A stretch of DNA of 64,000 nt from Streptomyces sp. Ag109_O5-10 (lineage in GTDB: Bacteria > Actinomycetota > Actinomycetes > Streptomycetales > Streptomycetaceae). Of this stretch, positions 35,836 to 44,167 are shown in pieces; position 1 is the stretch's first letter, and every line of letters starts with the position of its first letter. A program made the translations under genes and the position numbers. Below the pieces are notes generated by a model, which was not told the origin of the DNA, searched no databases, and saw only the letters and a list, made by a program, of their open reading frames with translations. The stretch covers positions 3,162,001 through 3,226,000 of the forward strand of contig NZ_FNTQ01000001.1 of NCBI RefSeq assembly GCF_900105755.1, written 5' to 3'.

Positions 35836-35879
35836 CATGTGTAAGGGGTGCCCGCCGCTGCGGGCGCCCCTTACACATG
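35836..35879. terminator. Strong bidirectional terminator
   Basis: A 20-bp stem with one wobble pair (35836-35855 with 35860-35879) and a 4-nt loop CGCT lies between the convergent Nudix and AIM24 genes. It is the longest hairpin of the window together with that at 46856. Confidence 0.9.
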
Positions 35880-35884
35880 GGCTC

Positions 35885-36640
35885 TCAGCTCCAGACGTTG
35901 CCCTGGTTCGCGCCGCGCGCTCCCTGCTGGCCCATACCGAACTGGGCGGCGATGCCCTGGCCGATCTGGGCGTGCTGCGGCGGCAGCAGTTCACTCGGCT
36001 GGACCAACGCGAAGCCACTTCCCATGAAGCTCAGCTCCCAGCCCTCGCCGGTGCTGCCGCGGCGCCGCCACACGCCCGAGGAATGCGTCTGAGCCTGCAT
36101 CTGGACGCGCAGCCCGGTGGACCAGGCGACGATCGCGTCGGCGTCGCAGTTCACGTACTTGTCGGGCGTGACCTGCATCAGCAGCGGCGCGCCCGAGGTC
36201 ATCAGGGCGACCTGACCGCGTCCGGTGATGTTGAGCTGGTACTTCCCGGACCCGGAGATGCCGTAGAGGCTGTCGACGGCGACGACCTCGTAGTGCAGCG
36301 AGGAGTCCATGGCGAGGACGTAGCCGCTGTCCACGGTCAGGCCGTCCTGCTCGACGTCCAGGACGTGGATGTGCTGGGCCAGGTTGGCGAAGTAGACCGT
36401 GCCCTGCCCGTGGCAGCGCATCAGGTCGAGGCCCTCGCCGGTGTACGCACGTGCGCGTGCCTGGCCGTGGCCCTGGTACTCGGCGTCGAACTCGACGAGC
36501 CCCTGGTAGGCGACCATGGTGCCCTTGCGGGCGAGGACGTCGTCGTGGCCCTCCAGGACGACCCGCAGCATCTGCTTGTTCTGCAGGCTGTAGCGGTCCC
36601 GGACCTGGGAGTCGTTGAAGGCGAAAAGCGGGCTCTGCAT
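35885..36640 (-). CDS. AIM24-family protein, third gene of a TerD/AIM24 cluster
   Basis: A 251-residue protein consisting of one AIM24 (PF01987) beta-rich domain, with the usual pattern 'MLRVVLEGHDDVLARKGTMVAYQG', 'GLDLMRCHGQGTVYFA' and 'ADAIVAWSTGLRVQM'. The C-terminal 30 residues are Gln/Gly-rich. There is no signal peptide. Bacterial AIM24 proteins are of unknown function; the yeast member keeps the mitochondrial MICOS complex and cristae in order. AGGAAACC precedes the ATG. It is 17 bp downstream of the second AIM24 gene. Confidence 0.92.
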   Translation of the reverse strand: MQSPLFAFNDSQVRDRYSLQNKQMLRVVLEGHDDVLARKGTMVAYQGLVEFDAEYQGHGQARARAYTGEGLDLMRCHGQGTVYFANLAQHIHVLDVEQDGLTVDSGYVLAMDSSLHYEVVAVDSLYGISGSGKYQLNITGRGQVALMTSGAPLLMQVTPDKYVNCDADAIVAWSTGLRVQMQAQTHSSGVWRRRGSTGEGWELSFMGSGFALVQPSELLPPQHAQIGQGIAAQFGMGQQGARGANQGNVWS

Positions 36641-36657
36641 GGTTTCCTGACTCCCCC

Positions 36658-37338
36658 TCAGCCCCGGAACCGGAGGCGGTCGGTGCTGTCCTCGCTGGGC
36701 TGGACGACGACGATGCCCTGGCCGGAGAAGGCCATCTGGTAGGCCTCGCCGCTGCCCCGGCCGATCAGCGCCTGCGCCTTGAAGCTGCGCTTGCCCTTCA
36801 CCTTGAGGTTCGGGGACCAGGCGACCAGTGCGTCCGGGTCGACGTACGTCTCGTCCTCGCCACCGCCGCAGTCGACGACGATCGGCTTGCCGCGGGAGGT
36901 CAGCGCGACCCAGCCCTGTCCGGAGATCTTGGTGTTCCACAGGCCCTGGCCGGCGAACTTCGCGAGCCCCTTGACCCGCTCCACGCCCCACGTCAGATGC
37001 GCGTCGAAGGCGAGCAGGTTGGTGGCGTTGACGGAGATCCCGTCGCCGTTGAGGTTGATGACGACGACGTTCGCACCGTAGTCGGCGAGGTAGAGCAGGC
37101 CGTCGCCGGAGCACTTCATCAGCGGCGCGCCCTCGCCGGTCACCCAGTCCCGGGCGATCTGGCGGACGGCCGGCGGGTTGGGCTCGTACTGGACGAAGCC
37201 CTCGTAGGCGACCATCGACCCCACGCGCGCGAGGAGGTCGTTCCCGGTCTGCATGGCGACCTTCAGCATGTGGTCGCCGTGGTTCTCCATGCGGGCGGTG
37301 ACGGGTGCGGGGGCGTAGCCCGCGAGCGGCTGGTTCAT
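36658..37338 (-). CDS. AIM24-family protein, second gene of the cluster
   Basis: A 226-residue single AIM24 domain (HMLKVAMQTGNDLLARVGSMVAYEGFVQY; GAPLMKCSGDGLLYLADYGANVVV; DPDALVAWSPNLKVKGKRSF). It diverges clearly from its two neighbours, especially in the loop 'VDCGGGEDETYVDPD', so the three are old paralogues and not a recent duplication. It lies 11 bp from the TerD-AIM24 gene and 17 bp from the next, so it is an internal operon gene. Confidence 0.92.
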   Translation of the reverse strand: MNQPLAGYAPAPVTARMENHGDHMLKVAMQTGNDLLARVGSMVAYEGFVQYEPNPPAVRQIARDWVTGEGAPLMKCSGDGLLYLADYGANVVVINLNGDGISVNATNLLAFDAHLTWGVERVKGLAKFAGQGLWNTKISGQGWVALTSRGKPIVVDCGGGEDETYVDPDALVAWSPNLKVKGKRSFKAQALIGRGSGEAYQMAFSGQGIVVVQPSEDSTDRLRFRG

Positions 37339-37349
37339 GACGGGCTCCC

Positions 37350-38996
37350 TCAGACCTCGTACGGCTGGACGACGATGAAGTTGCCGGGCGCACCCCGGAA
37401 CTGCAGGTTGACGCTCTCCCCGGTGTCGCCCGGGTAGGCGTTGCGCCGCATCCGCACCTGGCTGGAGACGATCACCTGGGAGGCCGCGGACCAGGCGACC
37501 ACGGCGTTGCAGTCGGCGAACGTCGTCGGCGTCACGGGCAGCACGACGGGCGTGCCGTGCGTCTTGACGACGATGGTGCCGGTGCCCTGGAACTGCATCG
37601 TGAACAGCGCGCCGCCGGGGATGCCGTGCCCCTCGATCCGGCGGACCTCGTACTGGAGGCTTTCGTCGAAGGCGAGGACGCTCTCGGCGGAGACGCAGAT
37701 CGCGTCGCCCTGGAGCTCGATGGGGTGCAGGTGCGCGGAGTTCTCCGCGAGGAACACCTGGCCGTGGCCGGTGCAGCGCATCAGCTGCATCTCCTGGCCG
37801 GTGGCGTTGCCCACGATCCGGCCGGCGAACCCGGCGCCCTTGTAGCTGAAGTCGACCTTGCCCTGGTAGAGCACCATGCTGCCCTGCCGGGCCAGCACCG
37901 GCTGCCCGCCCATCCCGAGGTCGACGCGGACGAGCTTGCTGTTCTGCAGGGTCCAGCGCTGCCCGGTGGGCGTCTCCTTGAACTTCTGGAGCGCGGCACC
38001 GACACCGGCACCGCCCTGGGGAGCTCCCTGCGGGACCGCATAGCCCTGCTGCCCGGGGACCTGTCCGAACGACGGCTGCCGGCCGTAGCCCGGGGGCGGG
38101 GTCGGGGCCTGGGGCGGCTGCGGGTATCCGGGCGGCGGGCCCGGGGTCTGCGGGGGCGCCGGGGGCTGGCCGTAGCCGGGCGGGGCGGGCGGCTGGCCGT
38201 AGGGCGCGGGCGCCGGGGACGGGGGCGGCACCATGCCGGGCGCCTGCGGGGTCAACGGGGCGATGACCGTGGGCGCATGGTGCACATGCGAAGCCGGCGC
38301 CGGACCGGGCGCAGGCGGCGGGGTGAAGCCCTGGGGGGCGGGTGCGGGCGGCGGGGCCGGCGCGGGAGCCGGCGCGGGCGCGGGCGGAACGCCGAACGCG
38401 GGCGGCGCGAAGCCGGGCGCGGACCCGGTCTGCGGCTGCTGCGGTTCCGGCGCGGCGGGCGCCTCCTCCTCCAGCACCTCGCCGCCGAAGTTCTTCAGCA
38501 GCGCCTCCAGGCCGCCGTCGAAGCCCTGGCCGACGGCGGCGAAGCGCCACACGTCCTTCAGGTAGAAGTCGCCCAGCATCACGGCGCGCTCGGTGGAGAA
38601 CTCCGAGCCGTTGAAGGAGTACCGGGCCACCTCCTCGCCGCCCGCGACGATCCGGATGTACCCGGGCGCGATCTGCGACATCTGCCCGGCGCCGTCGATG
38701 GTCGCCGTGAACGCCAGCTTCTGGATCCGCGGAGGGATCCGGTCCAGCGTGACCCGGAAGGACTCCGTGTCACCCGCCTGCGTACCCAGCAGCTGGATGG
38801 ACTCCTCGGGTGACTTCGGCTGGTTGAAGAAGACGAAGTAGCGGTCGTCCGACAGCCGTTCGTCGGCGTCGAGGCCGAAGCAGCTGATGTCGAACGTCAG
38901 CCCGGGACCGGAGATCTGCACGCCTACGTACAGATCGGTACCGGCCGTGAGGTCGCTGATCCTGGCCTTGTGGCCGCGTTGGAATTCCCTGGCCAT
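37350..38996 (-). CDS. TerD-AIM24 fusion protein
   Basis: A 548-residue protein in three parts: an N-terminal TerD domain (about 1-190; 'TDLYVGVQISGPGLTFDISCFGLDADERLSDDRYFVFFNQ', with the acidic Ca-binding loops), a Pro/Ala/Gly/Gln-rich linker of about 170 residues, and a C-terminal AIM24 domain (about 365-548). TerD domains bind calcium and occur in tellurite and phage resistance and membrane-stress clusters. The ATG at 38996 (MAREFQRGHKARISDL) begins the TerD fold. It leads a three-gene operon with two stand-alone AIM24 proteins. Confidence 0.93.
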   Translation of the reverse strand: MAREFQRGHKARISDLTAGTDLYVGVQISGPGLTFDISCFGLDADERLSDDRYFVFFNQPKSPEESIQLLGTQAGDTESFRVTLDRIPPRIQKLAFTATIDGAGQMSQIAPGYIRIVAGGEEVARYSFNGSEFSTERAVMLGDFYLKDVWRFAAVGQGFDGGLEALLKNFGGEVLEEEAPAAPEPQQPQTGSAPGFAPPAFGVPPAPAPAPAPAPPPAPAPQGFTPPPAPGPAPASHVHHAPTVIAPLTPQAPGMVPPPSPAPAPYGQPPAPPGYGQPPAPPQTPGPPPGYPQPPQAPTPPPGYGRQPSFGQVPGQQGYAVPQGAPQGGAGVGAALQKFKETPTGQRWTLQNSKLVRVDLGMGGQPVLARQGSMVLYQGKVDFSYKGAGFAGRIVGNATGQEMQLMRCTGHGQVFLAENSAHLHPIELQGDAICVSAESVLAFDESLQYEVRRIEGHGIPGGALFTMQFQGTGTIVVKTHGTPVVLPVTPTTFADCNAVVAWSAASQVIVSSQVRMRRNAYPGDTGESVNLQFRGAPGNFIVVQPYEV

Positions 38997-39133
38997 GCGT
39001 GACGACCGTCCCCCATCCCGAATGCGAGTGCGTCGCGCCAGGCTAACGGCTAACTCGGACATCGGAAGAAGTCGGTACAGACCCGGTACACAACCGCGTT
39101 CAACGGCCCCGGAGGGAGCGTTCCCGGGCTGGG

Positions 39134-39730
39134 TCACTCATCGCGCGCACCGGGCAGGTGGGGCAGCCGGCCCGCCGCGACCACCCCTTCGAGGTAGCCG
39201 CGGGCGCGCTCGGTCCGCGGGTAGGCCTCAAGCAGCCGCCAGAACCGGGGCCCGTGCCCCGGCACCAGCAGATGCGCCAGTTCATGGCAGAGGACGTAGT
39301 CGACGACGTACTCGGGCATGCCCTGGAGGCGGTGCGAGAGCCGGATGCTGCCCTCGGAGGGGGTGCACGAGCCCCAGCGGGTGTTCTGGTTGGTGACCCA
39401 GCGCACCGAGGCGGGGCGGGCCCGGCCGCCGAAGTACTGGGCCGACAGCCAGTCGGCGCGCTCGGCCAGTTCGGCGTCGCCCAGCACTCGCTTGCTCTCC
39501 TGGGCGGCGAGTTTGTTGAGCATGACGGTCACCCAGCGTTTCTCCTCCGCCTCGGACATCCGGGCGGGGATCAGCACGACGGTGCGATCGCCCTCGCGGT
39601 ACGCGGAAACGGTCCGGCGGCGCCGGGCACTCCTGCGAACCTCGATCGCGCTCGCCCCCAAGCCGCTGGGCGGCTGGCTCGTCGTGCTGCGCTGTGGCTT
39701 TCCGGCGCGGTGCAGTGGGTCGGCGGGCAC
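39134..39730 (-). CDS. YgjP-like metallopeptidase (M48-related, DUF45)
   Basis: A 198-residue protein with the zinc motif HELAH in 'VVDYVLCHELAHLLVPGHGPRFW'; the third ligand is the second His of 'GHGPRFW'. Upstream, 'NTRWGSCTPSEGSIRLSHRL' is the YgjP signature. Substrates are unknown. The GTG at 39730 has only a weak ribosome site, and the first 30 residues are basic and low-complexity, so the true start may be internal. It lies upstream of the TerD operon in the same direction and is divergent from the ThiF-like gene. Confidence 0.9.
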   Translation of the reverse strand: MPADPLHRAGKPQRSTTSQPPSGLGASAIEVRRSARRRRTVSAYREGDRTVVLIPARMSEAEEKRWVTVMLNKLAAQESKRVLGDAELAERADWLSAQYFGGRARPASVRWVTNQNTRWGSCTPSEGSIRLSHRLQGMPEYVVDYVLCHELAHLLVPGHGPRFWRLLEAYPRTERARGYLEGVVAAGRLPHLPGARDE

Positions 39731-39956
39731 GCCCCGACGTTACCCGCTGCCCACGGGGGAAGTCCCGGGTCCGGAACGGTTCGGTGCCGATCCCCCACCA
39801 TGCGTCTGATTTGTACGACGAATACCCACCGCCTGTGGACAACTTTCGGCGGCCGCCCGACGGCCCGGGCATGCTGGCAGTCGTCGGCGGAGCAGGACCG
39901 GCTCCATCGGCACACGGGGACATTCTGTGACCTTTCGACGGCTACGGGGGCCTGAC

Positions 39957-41162
39957 ATGCATCCGTTGGTGAAGCCCGCGCTGCGGCGCGGCTGGCGCGA
40001 CCTCAACACCGTGCAGTTCGGGATGACTCCCGCGCACGCGATGACACTGGGGCCGATGGACACCGCGACCGGGAGCTTCCTCGACCTGCTCGACGGCGCC
40101 CGCGGGCTTGGGCTGCTACGGGAGGAGGGGCGCCGCATGGACCTGCCGGACGGCCATGTCGACGCGCTCGTGGACCGGCTGTCCCGGGCCGGGCTCGTCG
40201 ACGACGCACAGGGCGGCGGGCCCACGGCGCAGGCGTTGCGGGAGAAGAAGGAGGTGCTGGAGCGGCTGGGCCCCGATCTCGCCTCGCTCTCCCTGATCAC
40301 TCCGGAGCCGGGCGGCGCGATCGGCCGGCTGGCGGCCCGCCGGGCACTGCGGGTGCAGGTGCAGGGCGCGGGCCGGGTCGGTGTCACGCTGGCCGCGTTG
40401 CTCTCGGGCGCGGGCGTCGGCGAGGTCGACGTACGGGACGTGGGCCGGGTCCAGCCGTGGGACGTGGCGCCGGGCGGGCTCCCGGCGGAGGCGGTCGGCG
40501 AGCGCCGTACCGAGGCCGCGCGTCGAGTCGTCCGCAGGGCGTCCCCGGACCGGCCGCCTCGCCGCCCCGACCCGGCCGCGGCGGAGCCCGGCCTGGCACT
40601 GGTGATCATCGCCCCGCGCGACGACGTCCTGGTGCACGCCCCGGACGCGCGCGCCGCCGAGCCGCTCGTGGCCGCCGGGACCCCGCACCTCTACACGGGT
40701 GTCGTGGAGGGCACCGGCGTGGTCGGCCCCCTCGTCCTGCCCGGTGGGACGGGCTGCGCCCGTTGTCTGCACGAGCACCGCACGGACCGGGACCCGGCCT
40801 GGCCGCGCCTGGTCGCCCAGTGGCGGTCCGGACAGGCCCGCCGGATGGGCGCCTGCGACCAGACGCTGGCGGCGGCCGTGGCGGGGCTGGCCGCCGCGCA
40901 CGCCCTGGCCTTCCTCGACGGGGAGTCGCCGGCTGCCGAGGGAGCACGCTGGGAGGCGTCCGTGCCCGTTCTGCACTGGCACGCGCGACCGGTCTGGCCG
41001 CATCCGGCATGCCCGTGCGGAGCCGCGGAGAAAGCTAAGGGGGAACACTCCTCAACCAACGGGGATCCACACGCGACAATGGTGGGGCAACGGCCGTCGG
41101 CGCAGCGACGAGAGCACGCGGACGCGGCGCGGCCGACTGGGACTTGGAGGGCGCATGTCTGA
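39957..41162 (+). CDS. ThiF/HesA-like E1-type adenylyltransferase-related protein
   Basis: The 401-residue protein has an N-terminal winged-helix-like region (about 1-90) and a Rossmann domain from about 125 (RVQVQGAGRVGVTLAALLSGAGVGEVDVRDVGRV) in the style of ThiF/MoeB. Zinc-type cysteines appear in 'CARCLHEHR' and 'ACPCG'. The catalytic Cys and the Arg-rich ATP loop of true E1 enzymes are not evident. The domain layout recalls leader-peptide-binding ThiF proteins of peptide-modification clusters, but no precursor peptide is seen nearby. Its 3' end overlaps the ABC1 kinase gene by 8 bases. Confidence 0.82.
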   Translation: MHPLVKPALRRGWRDLNTVQFGMTPAHAMTLGPMDTATGSFLDLLDGARGLGLLREEGRRMDLPDGHVDALVDRLSRAGLVDDAQGGGPTAQALREKKEVLERLGPDLASLSLITPEPGGAIGRLAARRALRVQVQGAGRVGVTLAALLSGAGVGEVDVRDVGRVQPWDVAPGGLPAEAVGERRTEAARRVVRRASPDRPPRRPDPAAAEPGLALVIIAPRDDVLVHAPDARAAEPLVAAGTPHLYTGVVEGTGVVGPLVLPGGTGCARCLHEHRTDRDPAWPRLVAQWRSGQARRMGACDQTLAAAVAGLAAAHALAFLDGESPAAEGARWEASVPVLHWHARPVWPHPACPCGAAEKAKGEHSSTNGDPHATMVGQRPSAQRREHADAARPTGTWRAHV

Positions 41163-42519
41163 TCTTCCCCGGAAGGCGGTCACCCGGACCGCCAAACTCG
41201 CCGCGCTCCCGCTCGGCTTCGCCGGCCGGGCGACCTGGGGCCTGGGCAAGCGCATCGTGGGCGAGTCCGCGGAGATCGTCGGCCGGGAGCTCCAGCAGCG
41301 CACGGCGGAGCAGTTGTTCAAGGTCCTGGGCGAGTTGAAGGGAGGGGCGATGAAGTTCGGGCAGGCGCTGTCCGTCTTCGAGTCAGCCCTCCCGGAGGAG
41401 GTCGCCGGGCCCTACCGGGCGGCCCTCACCAAGCTCCAGGACGCCGCCCCGCCGATGCCGACCCGCACCATGCACGCGGTGCTCACCGAACGCCTCGGGG
41501 AGGACTGGCGGGAGCTGTTCCTGGAGTTCGACGACAGGCCCTCGGCGGCGGCCTCGATCGGGCAGGTGCACCGGGCCGTGTGGCGGGACGGCCGGGCGGT
41601 GGCGGTCAAGGTGCAGTACCCGGGTGCCGGCGAGGCCCTGCTCTCCGATCTCGGACAACTGAGCCGTTTCGCCCGCCTGTTGGGTCCGCTGATCCCGGGT
41701 ATGGACATCAAGCCGCTGATCGCGGAGCTGCGTGACCGGGTCTCCGAGGAACTGGACTACTCGCTGGAGGCGCGGGCCCAGGCGGCGCACGCGGAGGAGT
41801 TCGCGGGCGACCCCGACGTGGTGGTGCCGGGGGTGGTGCACCAGTGCGACCAGGTGCTGGTCACGGAGTGGATCGACGGAATACCGCTCTCCGAGATCAT
41901 CTCGGAGGGTACCCGGGAGCAGCGCGACCGGGCCGGTCAGCTCCTCGCCCGCTTCCTGTTCTCGGGACCCGCCCGCACCGGCCTGCTGCACGCCGACCCG
42001 CACCCCGGCAATTTCCGCCTGCTGCCCGGCGGGCCGGAGGACGAGGAGGAGTGGCGGCTCGGCGTACTGGACTTCGGCACCGTCGACCGGCTCCCCGGCG
42101 GACTGCCCAGCCCGATCGGCGACTCGCTGCGGATGACGCTGGACAACGACGCCGAGGCGGTCTACGAGCTGCTGTGCGCGGAGGGGTTCGTCAAGGAGTC
42201 CATAGAGCTGGACCCCGACGCCGTCCTGGACTACCTGCTGCCGATCATCGAACCGGCCCAGGTCGACGAGTTCACCTTCACCCGCAACTGGATGCGCAGC
42301 CAGGCCGCCCGCATCGCCGACCCCCGCAACCCCGCCCACCAGCTGGGCAAGCAGCTCAACCTGCCGCCGGCCTACCTCCTGATACACCGGGTGACCCTGA
42401 GCACCATCGGCGTGCTGTGCCAGCTGGGCGCGACGGTGCGGCTGCGGGAGGAACTGGAGGCCTGGCTGCCCGGGTTCGTGCCCGAGGAGCAGACCGAGGC
42501 CGCCGTGGAGGCGCAGTAG
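41155..42519 (+). CDS. ABC1/UbiB-family kinase-like protein
   Basis: A 454-residue member of the ADCK/UbiB atypical kinase family. Motifs in order: KxGQ (MKFGQALS), the Ala-rich loop (SAAASIGQVH), the ATP Lys (VAVKVQYPG), HADPHPGNF (catalytic Asp/Asn) and LDFG. Family members support quinone or lipid metabolism, and the mycobacterial counterpart Rv3197 is linked to macrolide resistance next to whiB7. The ATG at 41155 follows GGAGG and overlaps the ThiF-like gene. No transmembrane anchor is apparent at the C-terminus. Confidence 0.93.
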   Translation: MSDLPRKAVTRTAKLAALPLGFAGRATWGLGKRIVGESAEIVGRELQQRTAEQLFKVLGELKGGAMKFGQALSVFESALPEEVAGPYRAALTKLQDAAPPMPTRTMHAVLTERLGEDWRELFLEFDDRPSAAASIGQVHRAVWRDGRAVAVKVQYPGAGEALLSDLGQLSRFARLLGPLIPGMDIKPLIAELRDRVSEELDYSLEARAQAAHAEEFAGDPDVVVPGVVHQCDQVLVTEWIDGIPLSEIISEGTREQRDRAGQLLARFLFSGPARTGLLHADPHPGNFRLLPGGPEDEEEWRLGVLDFGTVDRLPGGLPSPIGDSLRMTLDNDAEAVYELLCAEGFVKESIELDPDAVLDYLLPIIEPAQVDEFTFTRNWMRSQAARIADPRNPAHQLGKQLNLPPAYLLIHRVTLSTIGVLCQLGATVRLREELEAWLPGFVPEEQTEAAVEAQ

Positions 42520-42528
42520 GGGACGGAT

Positions 42529-42741
42529 TCACCACCAGGACGAGTCGAGCCGGCCCTCGATCGCCCGGAGGTTGTCCCTGGAGCAGGCCTCGCAGAAGAA
42601 CTGGCGGACGCCGTTCTCCACGGAGCAGGTCCAGGTGACGGGCGGGGGGCCGTCGGCCGGAGTGCCGCAGCGGGCGCACACGAGCGGGTGGGGCTCCGTG
42701 GCGGAGCCGCCGTGATCACTGCCTCCGGGAAGACTCGTCAC
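42529..42741 (-). CDS. Small zinc-ribbon protein
   Basis: A 70-residue protein with two CxxC pairs (CARCG and CEAC) separated by 25 residues, including 'VTWTCSVENGVRQFFC', which fits a treble-clef or zinc-ribbon fold. It starts from the GTG at 42741; a longer frame to 42783 has no better ribosome site. It converges with the ABC1 gene, the stops 9 bp apart. The function is unknown. Confidence 0.75.
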   Translation of the reverse strand: MTSLPGGSDHGGSATEPHPLVCARCGTPADGPPPVTWTCSVENGVRQFFCEACSRDNLRAIEGRLDSSWW

Positions 42742-42787
42742 CTGGTGACGATAACTCCGCCACGGGAGAATCAGCGGGCACAACGCA

Positions 42788-42827
42788 CCGCGGGGGCCGG
42801 TCCGTTCGGCCGGACCGGCCCCCGCGG
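42788..42827. terminator. Terminator after the wblC operon
   Basis: A perfect 17-bp GC stem (42788-42804 with 42811-42827) and a TTCGGC loop, 50 bp past the end of the 108-residue gene downstream of wblC. Confidence 0.87.
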
Positions 42828-42877
42828 GGAGCTTTCGCCTCCCGGGATCGGGAGGCCACCGCTTCAGGTGTACTGGA

Positions 42878-43204
42878 TTACTGCATCACGGCCATGGCGA
42901 GCGCACGGCGGGCACGCATCGAGGCGCGCTCGGCCCGGCGCTGCATCCGGCGAGCGGTCGCCAGGCGCACGGCCTGGCGTTCCCGCTCGGCCTCGTGCAG
43001 TCGCTCGTGCATATGCGCACGAGCCAGGGCTTCTGGGATGAGTTGCATCTCTCGGGTCCTGTTCTGACGCGAGCCGGTGTCGGTACCGGCGGTGGTGAAG
43101 TCTGGGATCGCGGAGCCTGCGGGCTCGCTGGTGGACGGCTTCATCGGGGCCTGCTTCTTGGGATCGTGCGTGAGGGGACGGTCGATCGTTCCGTGGATGT
43201 TCAT
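42878..43204 (-). CDS. Basic coiled-coil protein downstream of wblC
   Basis: A 108-residue protein. Residues 1-50 are polar and low in structure; 54-108 form one long, very basic amphipathic helix (LARAHMHERLHEAERERQAV and on through the RR-rich end). The ATG overlaps the wblC stop by 4 bases, so translation is coupled to the antibiotic-stress regulator. An internal ATG at about 43048 could give only the helix. No known domain; the charge suggests RNA, ribosome or membrane-surface binding, which is inference. Confidence 0.78.
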   Translation of the reverse strand: MNIHGTIDRPLTHDPKKQAPMKPSTSEPAGSAIPDFTTAGTDTGSRQNRTREMQLIPEALARAHMHERLHEAERERQAVRLATARRMQRRAERASMRARRALAMAVMQ

Positions 43205-43569
43205 GCCGTGACCGGGTTCTTGCGCGGGCGGCCACGCGGCCGCTTCCGGGCGACGACGACGCCCTGGACGAACAGCTCGCCACCCCAGACGCCCCAGGGC
43301 TCACGCCGCTCCTTGGCCCCGGCGAGGCAGGCCTCGATCAGCGGGCAGGTGCGGCAGAGGGACTTGGCGTACTCGACGTCCGCCGGCGACTCGGCGAAGA
43401 AGACCTCCGGGTCGTAGGAGCGGCAGGGGACGGGTACGCCGAGGTTCTCGATGGCGTCGTCGAGCGCGGTGAGCGCGGTGAGCGGGATCAAGGTGGAGTC
43501 CTCCGTGAGGCCGGGCGGGGGGATCGTTTCGGAAGGCGGTACGGACGGGGCGTGCGCTTCGAGTTGCAC
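43201..43569 (-). CDS. wblC: WblC (WhiB7 orthologue), antibiotic-stress regulator
   Basis: WblC binds the housekeeping sigma factor and activates ribosome-targeting antibiotic resistance genes. The 122-residue protein holds four Fe-S cysteines (C49, C72, C75, C81), the GVWGG turn (93-97) and the AT-hook RGRPRKN (112-118) that singles out WhiB7/WblC within the family. The GTG at 43569 has GAGGAAG upstream; the longer frame to 43773 crosses the attenuator and is not coding. uvrD2 and mycoredoxin upstream give the same context as mycobacterial whiB7. Confidence 0.95.
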   Translation of the reverse strand: MQLEAHAPSVPPSETIPPPGLTEDSTLIPLTALTALDDAIENLGVPVPCRSYDPEVFFAESPADVEYAKSLCRTCPLIEACLAGAKERREPWGVWGGELFVQGVVVARKRPRGRPRKNPVTA

Positions 43570-43676
43570 GGCTGTTCTTCCTCGTCTGGTCGTGCCGGTC
43601 GGGTTGGACCGGTTGGCGGCTGGTACCGGGTTCTGCTCTTGCCCCGAGGCCCCTTCGGTCCGCTCTCCCCGTTCGG

Positions 43677-43721
43677 GGAAAACAGAAGGGCCGCGGATCC
43701 CGGATGGGGTTCCGCGGCCCT
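43677..43721 (-). terminator. Attenuator (intrinsic terminator) in the wblC leader
   Basis: Reading leftwards, an 11-bp stem AGGGCCGCGGA/TCCGCGGCCCT (43721-43687) with a 13-nt loop is followed by TCTGTTTTCCCC, a rare U-tract in this genome. It lies 108 bp before the wblC start and 20 nt after a leader ORF, the layout of translation-dependent attenuation known for whiB7/wblC. Confidence 0.82.
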
Positions 43722-43741
43722 GAAGGCGCCGGCCTGATCGA

Positions 43742-44056
43742 TCAGGCTGGATCACTCCAGGGTTCTGGCCCACGGAAGGCCCACATCAGGTGGTGCTGCG
43801 TCTGCTTCCGGCTTCCGGCACCGGCTGCCGCAAAGGCATAGGCGTGCGCCTGTGCCGCTACTGCTTCCAGTGCCTTCGTCGGTCGCTCATTGCGCTCACG
43901 GACGGGAAGGCCCGCGAGAGAAACGGAGGACGCCGGACGCACGGCAGGAATGCCGGACAGACCGGTGCCCAGGTAAGAGACGCCGAGCATGCACACGGAG
44001 ACGGCCGAGAGATCGGTCATTTTGGCCGCGCTGATGTTGGTCTCGATGCTGATCAC
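43742..44056 (-). CDS. Leader ORF upstream of wblC
   Basis: A 104-codon frame with AGGAGG 8 bp before its GTG at 44056. It contains an internal ATG at 43786 that would give a 14-residue peptide, MWAFRGPEPWSDPA. It ends 20 nt before the attenuator hairpin. whiB7/wblC leaders are known to use an upstream ORF: slow translation under ribosome-targeting antibiotics prevents terminator formation. Which start is used is not decidable here; the 104-codon version has the good ribosome site. Its composition (Ala-rich, few charged residues early) is not that of a known protein family. Confidence 0.6.
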   Translation of the reverse strand: MISIETNISAAKMTDLSAVSVCMLGVSYLGTGLSGIPAVRPASSVSLAGLPVRERNERPTKALEAVAAQAHAYAFAAAGAGSRKQTQHHLMWAFRGPEPWSDPA

Positions 44057-44167
44057 TGGACTCGCCTCCTCTCGGCGTCTGGGGGACCGGTGTTGAGCCG
44101 ATCCGTTCGGATATGCAAGTACAACACGGAACCGGGCCTTCGAGAAGGCCGCCGTTTCCGTGCCTAG

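Noticed and set aside
39841..39870. TTGTCCACA-type sequence between the YgjP and ThiF genes as a damage promoter
   Set aside because: The core needs TTGTCRGTG; here it is TTGTCCACA and no TAnnnT lies 8 nt further on.
43201..43773. A longer WblC starting at 43773
   Set aside because: It would be translated through the attenuator hairpin and its U-tract; the GTG at 43569 has its own ribosome site and matches the usual WblC N-terminus.
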